In this document: piece after piece, positions 1 to 5,994 of the stretch
Layout: every line of letters starts with the position of its first letter
Position numbering within the stretch: position 1 is the stretch's first letter
NCBI GenBank assembly: GCA_022360535.1
Contig: JAKSCP010000335.1
Coordinates: 1-10,667, forward strand
Direction of reading: 5' to 3'
Origin: Pseudomonadales bacterium
Lineage (GTDB): Bacteria > Pseudomonadota > Gammaproteobacteria > Pseudomonadales > Pseudohongiellaceae
Length of the DNA stretch: 10,667 nt
Translations under genes and position numbers: made by a program
The notes under the pieces: generated by a model
Seen by the model: the letters and a program-made list of their open reading frames with translations, nothing else
Databases searched by the model: none
Told to the model about the DNA's origin: nothing

Positions 1-1
1 A

Positions 2-937
2 GCCATACTCGGTCATGAAGGTGCAGGCATCGTGCGAGAGATAGGCCCTGAGGTCAAATCGGTGAAAGTCGGTGATGCGGTCATTCCTTTGTATACCCCG
101 GAGTGCCGCGAATGCGACTTTTGTTTGCACCCAAAAACCAATCTCTGTCAGTCAATTCGTGTTACCCAGGGCCAGGGCTTGATGCCCGATGGCAGCAGCC
201 GTTTCTCGCTGGACGGCGAACCACTCCTTCATTATATGGGCTGTTCAACGTTTTCAAACTTCACCGTACTCCCTGAAATTGCCGTAGCCAAGATTCGCGA
301 TGATGCTCCGTTCGATAAGGTTTGCTACATCGGTTGTGGGGTCACCACTGGTGTTGGCGCCGTAGCGTTTGATGCGAAAGTGGAGCCGGGGAGCAATGTC
401 GCAGTCTTTGGTCTGGGTGGAATCGGCTTAAATGTTATTCAAGGTGCGCGCATGGTTGGTGCCGATCGCATTATTGGCATTGATATCAACCCGGAGAAAG
501 TTGAGATCGCTAAAAGCTTTGGTATGACTGACTTCATCAATCCGACAGAAGTAGATAATGTCACTCAAGCTGTTGTCGATCTCACCAATGGCGGAGTCGA
601 CTACTCCTTCGAATGCATTGGCAACGTCGACGTCATGCGCGAGGCTTTAGAGTGCTGCCACAAAGGCTGGGGAGAATCCTTCATCATTGGTGTCGCCGGC
701 GCTGGACAGGAGATATCGACGCGCCCATTTCAATTGGTTACCGGCCGATCCTGGAAAGGCACAGCCTTCGGTGGCGCAAGAGGTCGCACCGATGTGCCAC
801 GCATCGTCGAATGGTATATGGACGGAAAGATTGAAATAGACCCGCTCATCACCCACACCATGCCGTTAGACGACATCAACACAGCATTCGACCTGATGCA
901 TGCTGGTGAAAGCATCCGTTCCGTAGTGATTTACTAA
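2..937 (+). CDS. frmA: S-(hydroxymethyl)glutathione dehydrogenase / class III alcohol dehydrogenase (5' end missing)
   Basis: This zinc enzyme oxidises S-hydroxymethylglutathione, formed spontaneously from formaldehyde and glutathione, to S-formylglutathione with NAD+ in the cytoplasm. The reading frame is open from base 2, so the start lies outside the window. About 311 residues are visible, and the family is usually near 369, so roughly 58 are missing. Visible signatures are the HEG zinc/active-site element at the left edge, the four-cysteine structural zinc loop (CRECDFC then a Cys after KTNL), the IRVTQGQGLMPDG stretch whose Arg contacts glutathione in class III enzymes, the catalytic-zinc Cys in GCGVTTG, and a Rossmann GLGGIG followed by IGIDIN, whose Asp selects NAD. 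The end (FDLMHAGESIRSVV) is typical. A glyoxalase gene follows after 16 bases. The usual partner, S-formylglutathione hydrolase, is not visible here. The gene is also called adhC. Confidence 0.95.
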   Translation, partial: AILGHEGAGIVREIGPEVKSVKVGDAVIPLYTPECRECDFCLHPKTNLCQSIRVTQGQGLMPDGSSRFSLDGEPLLHYMGCSTFSNFTVLPEIAVAKIRDDAPFDKVCYIGCGVTTGVGAVAFDAKVEPGSNVAVFGLGGIGLNVIQGARMVGADRIIGIDINPEKVEIAKSFGMTDFINPTEVDNVTQAVVDLTNGGVDYSFECIGNVDVMREALECCHKGWGESFIIGVAGAGQEISTRPFQLVTGRSWKGTAFGGARGRTDVPRIVEWYMDGKIEIDPLITHTMPLDDINTAFDLMHAGESIRSVVIY

Positions 938-953
938 AGCAGGGCAACCATTC

Positions 954-1373
954 ATGAAATACCTACACACCATGGTTCGCGTTAGCGACCTCGAATCATC
1001 CCTGGAATTCTATTGTGACAAACTCGGCCTCCAGGAGTTGCGCCGCCATGACAGTGAGCAAGGTCGCTTCACATTGGTGTTTCTGGCCGCACCGGGCGAT
1101 GAAGAGGCCCAGGTCGAGCTCACTCACAATTGGGATCCGGAAGAGTATGGTGAGGGGCGTAATTTCGGGCATCTTGCCTACCAGGTAGATGATATCTACG
1201 AAACATGTCAGCGCCTGCAGGAAAAAGGCGTCGTTATTAACCGACCACCACGGGACGGCCGCATGGCATTCATCAGGTCGCCGGACAACATTTCAATCGA
1301 ACTGTTGCAGAAAGGGGAAGCTCTGCCCGCCAAGGAGCCTTGGGCCAGTATGGAAAATACTGGACACTGGTAG
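954..1373 (+). CDS. gloA: Glyoxalase I-like (lactoylglutathione lyase, VOC family)
   Basis: The product is a 139-residue vicinal-oxygen-chelate protein resembling E. coli GloA (135 residues), which isomerises the methylglyoxal-glutathione hemithioacetal to S-lactoylglutathione. All four expected metal ligands are in register: His5 (LHTMVRV), Glu55 (VELTHNW), His73 (FGHLAY) and Glu116 (SIELLQ). The segment before the last ligand (RPPRDGRMAFIRSPDN) is shorter than in E. coli GloA and lacks its PVKGGTTVIAF form, so substrate preference could differ. The C-terminal tail AKEPWASMENTGHW is unlike E. coli. The ATG is preceded by AGGG nine bases upstream. The gene sits 16 bases behind the class III alcohol dehydrogenase, so the two are probably cotranscribed and both act on glutathione adducts of toxic aldehydes. 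The family is secure. The symbol is given by family, and the exact substrate is inferred. Confidence 0.85.
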   Translation: MKYLHTMVRVSDLESSLEFYCDKLGLQELRRHDSEQGRFTLVFLAAPGDEEAQVELTHNWDPEEYGEGRNFGHLAYQVDDIYETCQRLQEKGVVINRPPRDGRMAFIRSPDNISIELLQKGEALPAKEPWASMENTGHW

Positions 1374-1417
1374 ACCATCCTTGAGCCAGTGTCTCTGCTC
1401 GTTTATGATACTGGCCC
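1342..1417. repeat. Cluster of nested inverted repeats at the gloA-folD junction
   Basis: Three perfect inverted repeats share the CCAGT/ACTGG motif. The outer one is 9 bp (1342-1350 with 1409-1417). An inner 8 bp repeat (1363-1370 with 1386-1393) spans the gloA stop codon. A competing 6 bp repeat (1345-1350 with 1358-1363) would exclude the outer one. No T-run follows, so a standard terminator is not supported. The cluster overlaps the candidate folD promoter: the 8 bp arm covers the last base of the -35 and part of the spacer, and the 9 bp arm begins at the last base of the -10 and runs over the start site. It could be an operator, an RNA fold at the end of the gloA transcript, or both. The pairing is seen directly; the role is inference. 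Confidence 0.5.
1381..1409 (+). promoter_or_regulatory. Candidate sigma70 promoter of folD
   Basis: A TTGAGC -35 (1381-1386, 4 of 6 consensus) and a TATGAT -10 (1404-1409, 5 of 6) are separated by exactly 17 bases. Transcription would start near 1416 and leave a leader of about 100 bases before the folD ATG. The promoter overlaps the inverted-repeat cluster at the end of gloA. Confidence 0.55.
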
Positions 1418-1517
1418 TTCGCAAGAGTCCCTCTTTGGCTTCGAATAACTCCTGATTTCGACGCCCCTGATTCAAAGTACGGACAACCAAGCACTAGCAC
1501 TAATCGGAAGCTTTGCA

Positions 1518-2408
1518 ATGCAACTACTCGATGGAACCGCCTGTTCTCAAGAAATCCGCCAGGAAATTGCCGCCCAGGTAAAAGAGCTGAAAGCCGCCGG
1601 TAAGCGTGTTCCCCATTTGGCCGCTGTATTAGTTGGCAATGACGGGGCCAGCCAGAACTATGTGGCGATGAAAGTTCGTGACTGTGAAGAAATCGGGTTC
1701 AACTCAACCCAGGTTCGCATGGATGAAAACACCAGCGAAGAAGCGCTGCTGGCCAAAATAGATGAACTAAATAATGACCCTGACATCGACGGCTTCATTG
1801 TCCAGCTGCCAGTACCACCGCAGATCGACGAAAACAAAGTCATTCTTGCGATCGATCCGGCGAAAGACGTCGATGGTTTCTGCCCGGAAAATGTTGGCAA
1901 TATGTGCCTGGGATTGCCGACGTTCATTTCAGCCACACCGAACGGCATCATGGAGCTGCTAAAACGCTACGACATCGAAACTGAGGGTAAACACTGCGTT
2001 GTGCTGGGGCGAAGCAATATCGTTGGCACTCCGATGGCAATTCTCATGTCCCGCAATTCAAAACCTGGAAATGCCACAGTAACGGTTGCGCACAGCCGAA
2101 CGGCCAACCTCAAAGAGCTGTGCCGTAGCGCAGACATATTGATTGTCGCTATCGGCAAAACAGAATTTGTCACCGCGGACATGGTAAAAGAAGGCGCAGT
2201 GGTAATCGATGTGGGTCAGACCCGGGTACCTGATGATTCTCGCAAGTCCGGTTTTCGGAATGTCGGCGATGTCGACTTCGAAAACGTGAAAGACAAGTGT
2301 TCTTACATTACCTATGTCACCGGCGGCGTCGGACCCATGACGCGTGCCTCACTATTGCAAAACACCTTTAAAGCCTATCAACGAAGAGTGGAAACCCATC
2401 ATGTTTGA
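1518..2408 (+). CDS. folD: Bifunctional methylenetetrahydrofolate dehydrogenase / methenyltetrahydrofolate cyclohydrolase
   Basis: FolD interconverts 5,10-methylene-, 5,10-methenyl- and 10-formyl-tetrahydrofolate with NADP in the cytoplasm, supplying formyl groups for purines and initiator tRNA. The product has 296 residues, close to the family norm. Catalytic Tyr48 and Lys52 (YVAMK), Gln96 (VQLPVP) and Asp119 (DVDGF) are present, with the nucleotide-binding GRSNIVGTPM at about 164-173. The GGAAG Shine-Dalgarno sequence seven bases before the ATG fixes the start. Two features stand out. The segments SATPNGI, KPGNATVTVAHSRT and RVPDDSRKSGFR resemble the Bacteroidetes-type FolD that I recall rather than E. 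coli FolD. The normally conserved signature TPVPGGVGPMT reads TYVTGGVGPMT here, so two prolines (positions 266 and 268) are replaced by Tyr and Thr. The gene overlaps the following aminotransferase by 8 bases. Identity is secure; the origin is inference. Confidence 0.96.
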   Translation: MQLLDGTACSQEIRQEIAAQVKELKAAGKRVPHLAAVLVGNDGASQNYVAMKVRDCEEIGFNSTQVRMDENTSEEALLAKIDELNNDPDIDGFIVQLPVPPQIDENKVILAIDPAKDVDGFCPENVGNMCLGLPTFISATPNGIMELLKRYDIETEGKHCVVLGRSNIVGTPMAILMSRNSKPGNATVTVAHSRTANLKELCRSADILIVAIGKTEFVTADMVKEGAVVIDVGQTRVPDDSRKSGFRNVGDVDFENVKDKCSYITYVTGGVGPMTRASLLQNTFKAYQRRVETHHV

Positions 2409-3594
2409 AGCCTTGCAGCCCCTCCCCCCCGATCCGATTCTTGGTTTATCTGCCGCCTTTCGGGCAGACACTAATTCGAAAAAAGTCGACCTCGGTGTTG
2501 GTGTCTATAAAGATGCGGCAGGGAATACACCGGTGATGCGGGCCGTGAAAAAAGCGGAAGAGTTGCTGCTCAGCGGACAAGCCACCAAGGCTTACGTGGG
2601 ACCAACTGGGTTCGGCGAATATAACGAGATCATTGCCTCAATGCTTTTGGGCGAAGAACTCAAACAGAGCCTTGGTGGACGTCGCGTTACCGTGCAAACT
2701 CCGGGAGGTTGCGGCGGACTGCGCATGGCCGCCGAGTTCATTCGCAAGGCAAACCCTGACGCAACCGTCTGGGTCAGTGATCCTACCTGGGCTAACCATG
2801 TCCCATTATTAGGTTCAGCGGGGCTGGGCATTGAAACCTACCCCTACTACGACTACGAAAAACACAGCGTACGCTTCGAGGAAATGCTGGCAACCCTGAA
2901 ACAGGTTCCGAAAGGAGATCTGGTGTTATTGCACGGTTGCTGCCACAACCCAAGCGGTGCCGATCTCAGCCAGGAACAATGGCAAGCGGTGAAAGATGTC
3001 GCGCTGACTCAGGGTTTTACCGTATTTATTGATCTCGCCTATCAGGGACTGGGTGATGGCCTGGTTGAAGATGTGTACGGCGTGCGCCTAATGGCGGAAG
3101 CCTTACCAGAGCTCATTGTCGTGAGCTCTTGCTCGAAGAACTTTGGATTATATAGAGAACGAACCGGCGCGCTCACCCTAACCTGTACCAGTGAGCAAGC
3201 CGCGACGGCCGCGACGACGCTCTTGGCGGCGGCAGCCCGTGCCAATTATTCCATGCCACCAGATCATGGCGCATCTATCGTGCAAACAGTGATGAGCACT
3301 CCAGAGCTACATGCAGACTGGGAATCTGAACTTGCTGAGATGCGCGACCGCATCAATGGACTGCGCTCCTTATTGGTAAACCGGTTAGCCGAAGCAGGTG
3401 TAGCTGGTGATTTCAGCTTTATCGAGAAAGAAAAAGGCATGTTTTCTTTCCTGGGAGTCAATAAAGAGCAGATTCAAGCGCTGATCAATGACTATAGCAT
3501 CTACATCGTTAACTCCAGCCGCATCAATGTGGCGAGCATCAACGAAGAAAATATCGATTACCTCACCACCAGCATTGCTGCGGTGTTAAAGTAA
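2401..3594 (+). CDS. Class I aspartate / aromatic amino acid aminotransferase (AspC/TyrB family)
   Basis: This PLP enzyme transfers the amino group between aspartate, tyrosine or phenylalanine and 2-oxoglutarate. With the ATG at 2401 the protein has 397 residues, matching E. coli AspC (396) and TyrB (397), and starts with the expected MFEALQPLPPDPILGL. An upstream in-frame ATG at 2344 would lie inside folD and add 19 atypical residues, so it is rejected. Active-site residues are in register: Trp130 (DPTWANH), Asn183 (CCHNPSG), Asp211 and Tyr214 (IDLAYQG), PLP lysine Lys246 (SSCSKNFGLY), Arg254, Arg280 (ARANYS) and the C-terminal substrate Arg in SSRINVAS. The start overlaps the last 8 bases of folD, which suggests translational coupling. 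The DAHP synthase gene nearby makes a role in tyrosine and phenylalanine synthesis plausible. Sequence reading alone cannot separate aspC from tyrB, so no symbol is given. Confidence 0.93.
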   Translation: MFEALQPLPPDPILGLSAAFRADTNSKKVDLGVGVYKDAAGNTPVMRAVKKAEELLLSGQATKAYVGPTGFGEYNEIIASMLLGEELKQSLGGRRVTVQTPGGCGGLRMAAEFIRKANPDATVWVSDPTWANHVPLLGSAGLGIETYPYYDYEKHSVRFEEMLATLKQVPKGDLVLLHGCCHNPSGADLSQEQWQAVKDVALTQGFTVFIDLAYQGLGDGLVEDVYGVRLMAEALPELIVVSSCSKNFGLYRERTGALTLTCTSEQAATAATTLLAAAARANYSMPPDHGASIVQTVMSTPELHADWESELAEMRDRINGLRSLLVNRLAEAGVAGDFSFIEKEKGMFSFLGVNKEQIQALINDYSIYIVNSSRINVASINEENIDYLTTSIAAVLK

Positions 3595-3611
3595 GACGTA
3601 AGGAATTTGGC

Positions 3612-3642
3612 TCAAAGTCTAGCGGTGCCAGCTAGACTTTGA
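3612..3642. terminator. Perfect 12-bp inverted repeat between convergent genes, candidate terminator
   Basis: Arms 3612-3623 and 3631-3642 pair perfectly around a 7-base loop (GGTGCCA). The hairpin begins 17 bases after the aminotransferase stop, and its right arm contains the uspA stop codon (3632-3634) read from the other strand. It could end transcripts from both sides. There is no clean T-run on either flank, so it may instead stabilise 3' ends or act with Rho. Confidence 0.5.
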
Positions 3643-4069
3643 CCGCCATGACGTCGGAAGACGCCCCTTGAATCACACAGTTGGTTGTGGCACCTGGTAG
3701 CTGCATCCAATCATCTTCCTTGCTGTGGCTACCAACTATCACCAAGTCGGCTTCCAATTGCTCCGCAAGGCGTTTTATCTGAAAGGCAGGCTCTCCATGC
3801 ACCAAAAAGATGCGATCACTGGGGACGGTCAAACCTGCACGCTGTAACAACTCCCTCACTCGCAAAGCTGTATGATCAAGCATCCGCTGCGCATGAGAAT
3901 CACAAGGGGATTGGGAGAGAACCGAGGGGTCGTGCAGGCCTTTTGTCAGTACATGCACTACATGCAGGCCTGCGATGTCATCCGCACACATCTGACTGAC
4001 GCGAGTGGCGAGCGATTCCGACACCGGAGTCAGATCGAGCGCTAGTAGCAATTTCGTAAATTTAGCCAA
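3632..4069 (-). CDS. Universal stress protein, UspA family (TTG start)
   Basis: This is a single-domain, 145-residue universal stress protein, about the length of E. coli UspA (144). Family proteins accumulate on growth arrest and stress; their biochemistry is mostly unresolved. The N-terminal strand KLLLALDLTPVSE, the central VHGEPAFQIKRLAEQLEADLVIVGSH and the final VMAVKV are diagnostic. The C-terminal nucleotide motif (G-2X-G-9X-G-S/T in ATP binders) keeps its spacing but reads Gly113...Ser116...Gly126-Ala127, so ATP binding is doubtful, as in the UspA-like subgroup. The start codon is TTG. It is chosen because it gives the family's usual N-terminus, with GAGG ten bases upstream and no nearby ATG. 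The gene is convergent with the aminotransferase. An FNR/ANR-like box lies upstream, and related stress proteins in Pseudomonas are known Anr targets. Confidence 0.9.
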   Translation of the reverse strand: MAKFTKLLLALDLTPVSESLATRVSQMCADDIAGLHVVHVLTKGLHDPSVLSQSPCDSHAQRMLDHTALRVRELLQRAGLTVPSDRIFLVHGEPAFQIKRLAEQLEADLVIVGSHSKEDDWMQLPGATTNCVIQGASSDVMAVKV

Positions 4070-4136
4070 GACCTTGAAACCTCACTGTTGCAGACTGCGC
4101 CTCTGAGATCCAAACGAATCTCCTGATACGGTAAGT

Positions 4137-4178
4137 AGTCTAGTGGGGTCCAGTCCAGCGTTGCTTGATCTATGTCAA
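4137..4178 (-). promoter_or_regulatory. FNR/ANR-type box with -10 element, candidate uspA promoter
   Basis: On the minus strand the 14-mer TTGACATAGATCAA (4165-4178) differs from the FNR/ANR consensus TTGAT-N4-ATCAA at one position. Its centre is 32 bases upstream of the centre of TAGACT (4137-4142), a 4-of-6 match to the -10. That places the box at about -41.5, the class II activator position, with a start near 4130 and a leader of about 60 bases before the uspA TTG. The box overlaps the stop codon of the DAHP synthase gene. Confidence 0.5.
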
Positions 4179-5251
4179 GCTGATCTTGATTGCAATGACT
4201 CGCGTACTTTGTCGGCAAAATCACGCAAGACGGCTTCCGTGGTCTCCCAACTAATGCAGGCATCGGTGATTGACACCCCTGGGCGGATTTCTTCCAGGTC
4301 GTCAGGGATAGGCTGATTCCCCTCCTCAAGATTACTCTCCAGCATCACACCGACAATAGATTGATTACCTGCAGCCAGCTGATCGGCAACAGAATTCAAT
4401 ACCTCAATTTGCTTTTCGTGATTCTTCTGCGAATTGCCATGACTGCAATCGATCATGATGTTTTCATCATGACCTGCTTTGCGCAATTCTCCTTCACATC
4501 TGGCCACACTCTCGGCATCAAAATTGGGAGACTTGCCACCTCTTAAGATGACATGACAATGGGGATTGCCTTCGGTACGAAATACAGCGACCCGCCCTTC
4601 ACCTGTCACACTGATAAAACTGTGATTCGCTGAAGCAGATCGAATCGCATTGATCGCCACCATAACATCACCATCGACGTTATTCTTAAAGCCAATGGCG
4701 GATGAGATTCCACTAGCCAGTTTTCTATGAGTGGGCGATTCCGTAGTTCTTGCACCGATAGCAGTCCAACTCACCAGGTCTTGCAGATATTGGGGCGAGA
4801 TCAGATCCAACGCCTCAATGGCGATGGGTAGACCAATTTCAGCAATGTCCAACATCAACTTGCGGCCTATGCGAATGCCGTGATCAATACGATGACTGCC
4901 GTCCAGGTAGGGATCGTAGATCAGCCCTTCCCAGCCAACTGAAGTGCGTGGTTTCTCAAAATAAACCCGCATTAGTATCAGCAGTTCATTAGACAATTCG
5001 TCTGCCAATGGCTTCAGCCGCCGTGCATACTCCAGCGCTTCTTCTGGATTGTGTATCGAGCAGGGCCCAACCACGACAATGAGTCGGGATTCACTTCTGT
5101 CCAGAACTCCCTTCACAGCCCTATGGCCTTCTTTCACGGTTTTCAGTGCATTGCCTTCCAGATTGAATTCTGCTTTCACATCATCTGGCGGCGGCAACAG
5201 TTCGTGGCCGGTAATGTGCAGGTTGTAAATTGCTTTGGTGCCCTTTCCCAT
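4175..5251 (-). CDS. 3-deoxy-7-phosphoheptulonate (DAHP) synthase, class I (AroF/G/H family)
   Basis: This enzyme condenses phosphoenolpyruvate with erythrose 4-phosphate, the first committed step to chorismate and aromatic amino acids. It has 358 residues (E. coli AroG 350; a Pseudomonas homologue I recall is also about 358). The four metal ligands are present: Cys64 (VVGPCSIH), His271 (CSHGNS), Glu305 (MLESNLEEGNQ) and Asp330 (SITDACI). Substrate-binding Arg95, Lys100 and the PRTSVGWEGL loop, Lys189 (IGFKNN) and Arg237 (ILRGGK) are also there, so it should be active. The N-terminal 50 residues, where class I alpha enzymes carry feedback-inhibitor contacts, diverge from the E. coli isozymes. 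Which aromatic amino acid inhibits it cannot be told, and no symbol is given. The gene is divergent from efpL, with its own promoter, and its 3' end holds the uspA FNR-like box. Confidence 0.95.
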   Translation of the reverse strand: MGKGTKAIYNLHITGHELLPPPDDVKAEFNLEGNALKTVKEGHRAVKGVLDRSESRLIVVVGPCSIHNPEEALEYARRLKPLADELSNELLILMRVYFEKPRTSVGWEGLIYDPYLDGSHRIDHGIRIGRKLMLDIAEIGLPIAIEALDLISPQYLQDLVSWTAIGARTTESPTHRKLASGISSAIGFKNNVDGDVMVAINAIRSASANHSFISVTGEGRVAVFRTEGNPHCHVILRGGKSPNFDAESVARCEGELRKAGHDENIMIDCSHGNSQKNHEKQIEVLNSVADQLAAGNQSIVGVMLESNLEEGNQPIPDDLEEIRPGVSITDACISWETTEAVLRDFADKVRESLQSRSA

Positions 5252-5291
5252 GATTCTTACGCTGATTTTGGTCTGGTTTTCAGGAGGGTGG

Positions 5292-5320
5292 ATTATGGGT
5301 GAAACAGCGACTTAACTCAA
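5292..5320 (-). promoter_or_regulatory. Candidate sigma70 promoter of the DAHP synthase gene
   Basis: On the minus strand, TTGAGT (5315-5320, 4 of 6) and CATAAT (5292-5297, 5 of 6) are 17 bases apart. Transcription would begin near 5285, about 34 bases before the ATG. I see no TyrR- or TrpR-type operator that I can support. Confidence 0.55.
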
Positions 5321-5354
5321 AGTCTATTCGCCTGTTTTTTCGACTATTTTCGGC

Positions 5355-5383
5355 TTGCCCGAGCTCTCGCATTTCGCTACATT
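5355..5383 (+). promoter_or_regulatory. Candidate sigma70 promoter of efpL
   Basis: TTGCCC (5355-5360, 4 of 6) and TACATT (5378-5383, 4 of 6) are separated by 17 bases. The start would be near 5390, giving a leader of about 30 bases before the efpL ATG. It is weaker than the divergent DAHP synthase promoter. Confidence 0.4.
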
Positions 5384-5420
5384 TGCCCGCCTCAATGCAG
5401 TCAATCATCAGGGATATGCA

Positions 5421-5987
5421 ATGCCAAAGGCCAGTGAACTCAAGAAAGGTATGATTGTAGACATAAACGGTGTGCCTCACATTGTGAAGCAATTGGAAGC
5501 CAAGTCCCCTTCATCCAGAGGAGCTGCCACCCTGTATAAAGTGAGATTCAACAATCTTCAGACCCACCAGAAACTGGATGAGTCTTTCAAAGGCGATGAT
5601 TTGTTGAAGGACGCCGACTGCAACCGCGTGGCTGTGCAGTATTCGTATAAGGACGGCGACAGTTACTTTTTCATGAACCAGGAAGACTACAGTCAGTATG
5701 AAATGCGCACTGAGCAATTGCAGGATCAGATTCCCTTTTTGGTGGAGCAACAAGAAGACATCATCGCCCTGTTAATGGATGGAAATTTATTGGGCATTGA
5801 ATTACCGCAGTCTGTAACGCTGGAGATAATTGACACACCGCCTGCCTTAAGTGGCGCCTCTGCAACGAATCGCAGCAAATCAGCGACTCTGGCAACCGGC
5901 CTCGAAGTTCAGGTTCCTGAATACATGGCACCCGGTGAGTCGATAAAAGTGAACACGGCAACCGGGAAATTCATGTCCCGAGCGTGA
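5421..5987 (+). CDS. efpL: Elongation factor P-like protein EfpL (YeiP)
   Basis: This EF-P paralogue is believed to bind the ribosome between the P and E sites and relieve stalling at proline-rich and other difficult motifs. With the ATG at 5421 (AGGGA six bases upstream) it has 188 residues, close to E. coli YeiP (190), and begins MPKASELKKGM like YeiP. An upstream in-frame ATG at 5355 is rejected because it lacks a ribosome site and adds 22 non-family residues. The beta3-beta4 loop tip reads KSPSSRGAATLYK with Arg33, the position of the functional unmodified arginine in E. coli EfpL. Canonical EF-P carries a modified lysine or arginine there. Domain II (FKGDDLL, SYKDGDSYFFMNQEDY) and the C-terminal domain (GASATNRSKSATLATGL, VPEYMAPGESIKV) are complete. 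It converges on the tail-anchored protein gene, with 7 bases between stops. yeiP is the older name. Confidence 0.95.
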   Translation: MPKASELKKGMIVDINGVPHIVKQLEAKSPSSRGAATLYKVRFNNLQTHQKLDESFKGDDLLKDADCNRVAVQYSYKDGDSYFFMNQEDYSQYEMRTEQLQDQIPFLVEQQEDIIALLMDGNLLGIELPQSVTLEIIDTPPALSGASATNRSKSATLATGLEVQVPEYMAPGESIKVNTATGKFMSRA

Positions 5988-5994
5988 TAAACGC

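Noticed and set aside
2344..2400. Upstream ATG that would lengthen the aminotransferase by 19 residues
   Set aside because: It lies deep inside folD, has no ribosome site, and the extra residues do not match the family, whereas the ATG at 2401 gives the standard N-terminus and length.
4186..4199. Second FNR-like half-site just right of the uspA box
   Set aside because: Only one half matches the consensus, it lies inside DAHP synthase coding sequence, and its spacing does not fit a promoter.
4042..4329. Minus-strand frame of 95 codons bridging the DAHP synthase and uspA genes
   Set aside because: It overlaps the 3' end of DAHP synthase and the start of uspA in another frame, has no family features, and its middle is explained by the uspA promoter region.
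5316..5326. An 11-base sequence shared between 3611-3621 and 5316-5326
   Set aside because: At this length a chance match in 10 kb is plausible; one copy is part of a hairpin arm and the other of a promoter, with no shared context.
5355..5420. Upstream ATG for efpL
   Set aside because: It would start at the candidate -35, lacks a Shine-Dalgarno sequence and adds 22 non-family residues; the ATG at 5421 has AGGGA and the conserved MPKASELKKG.
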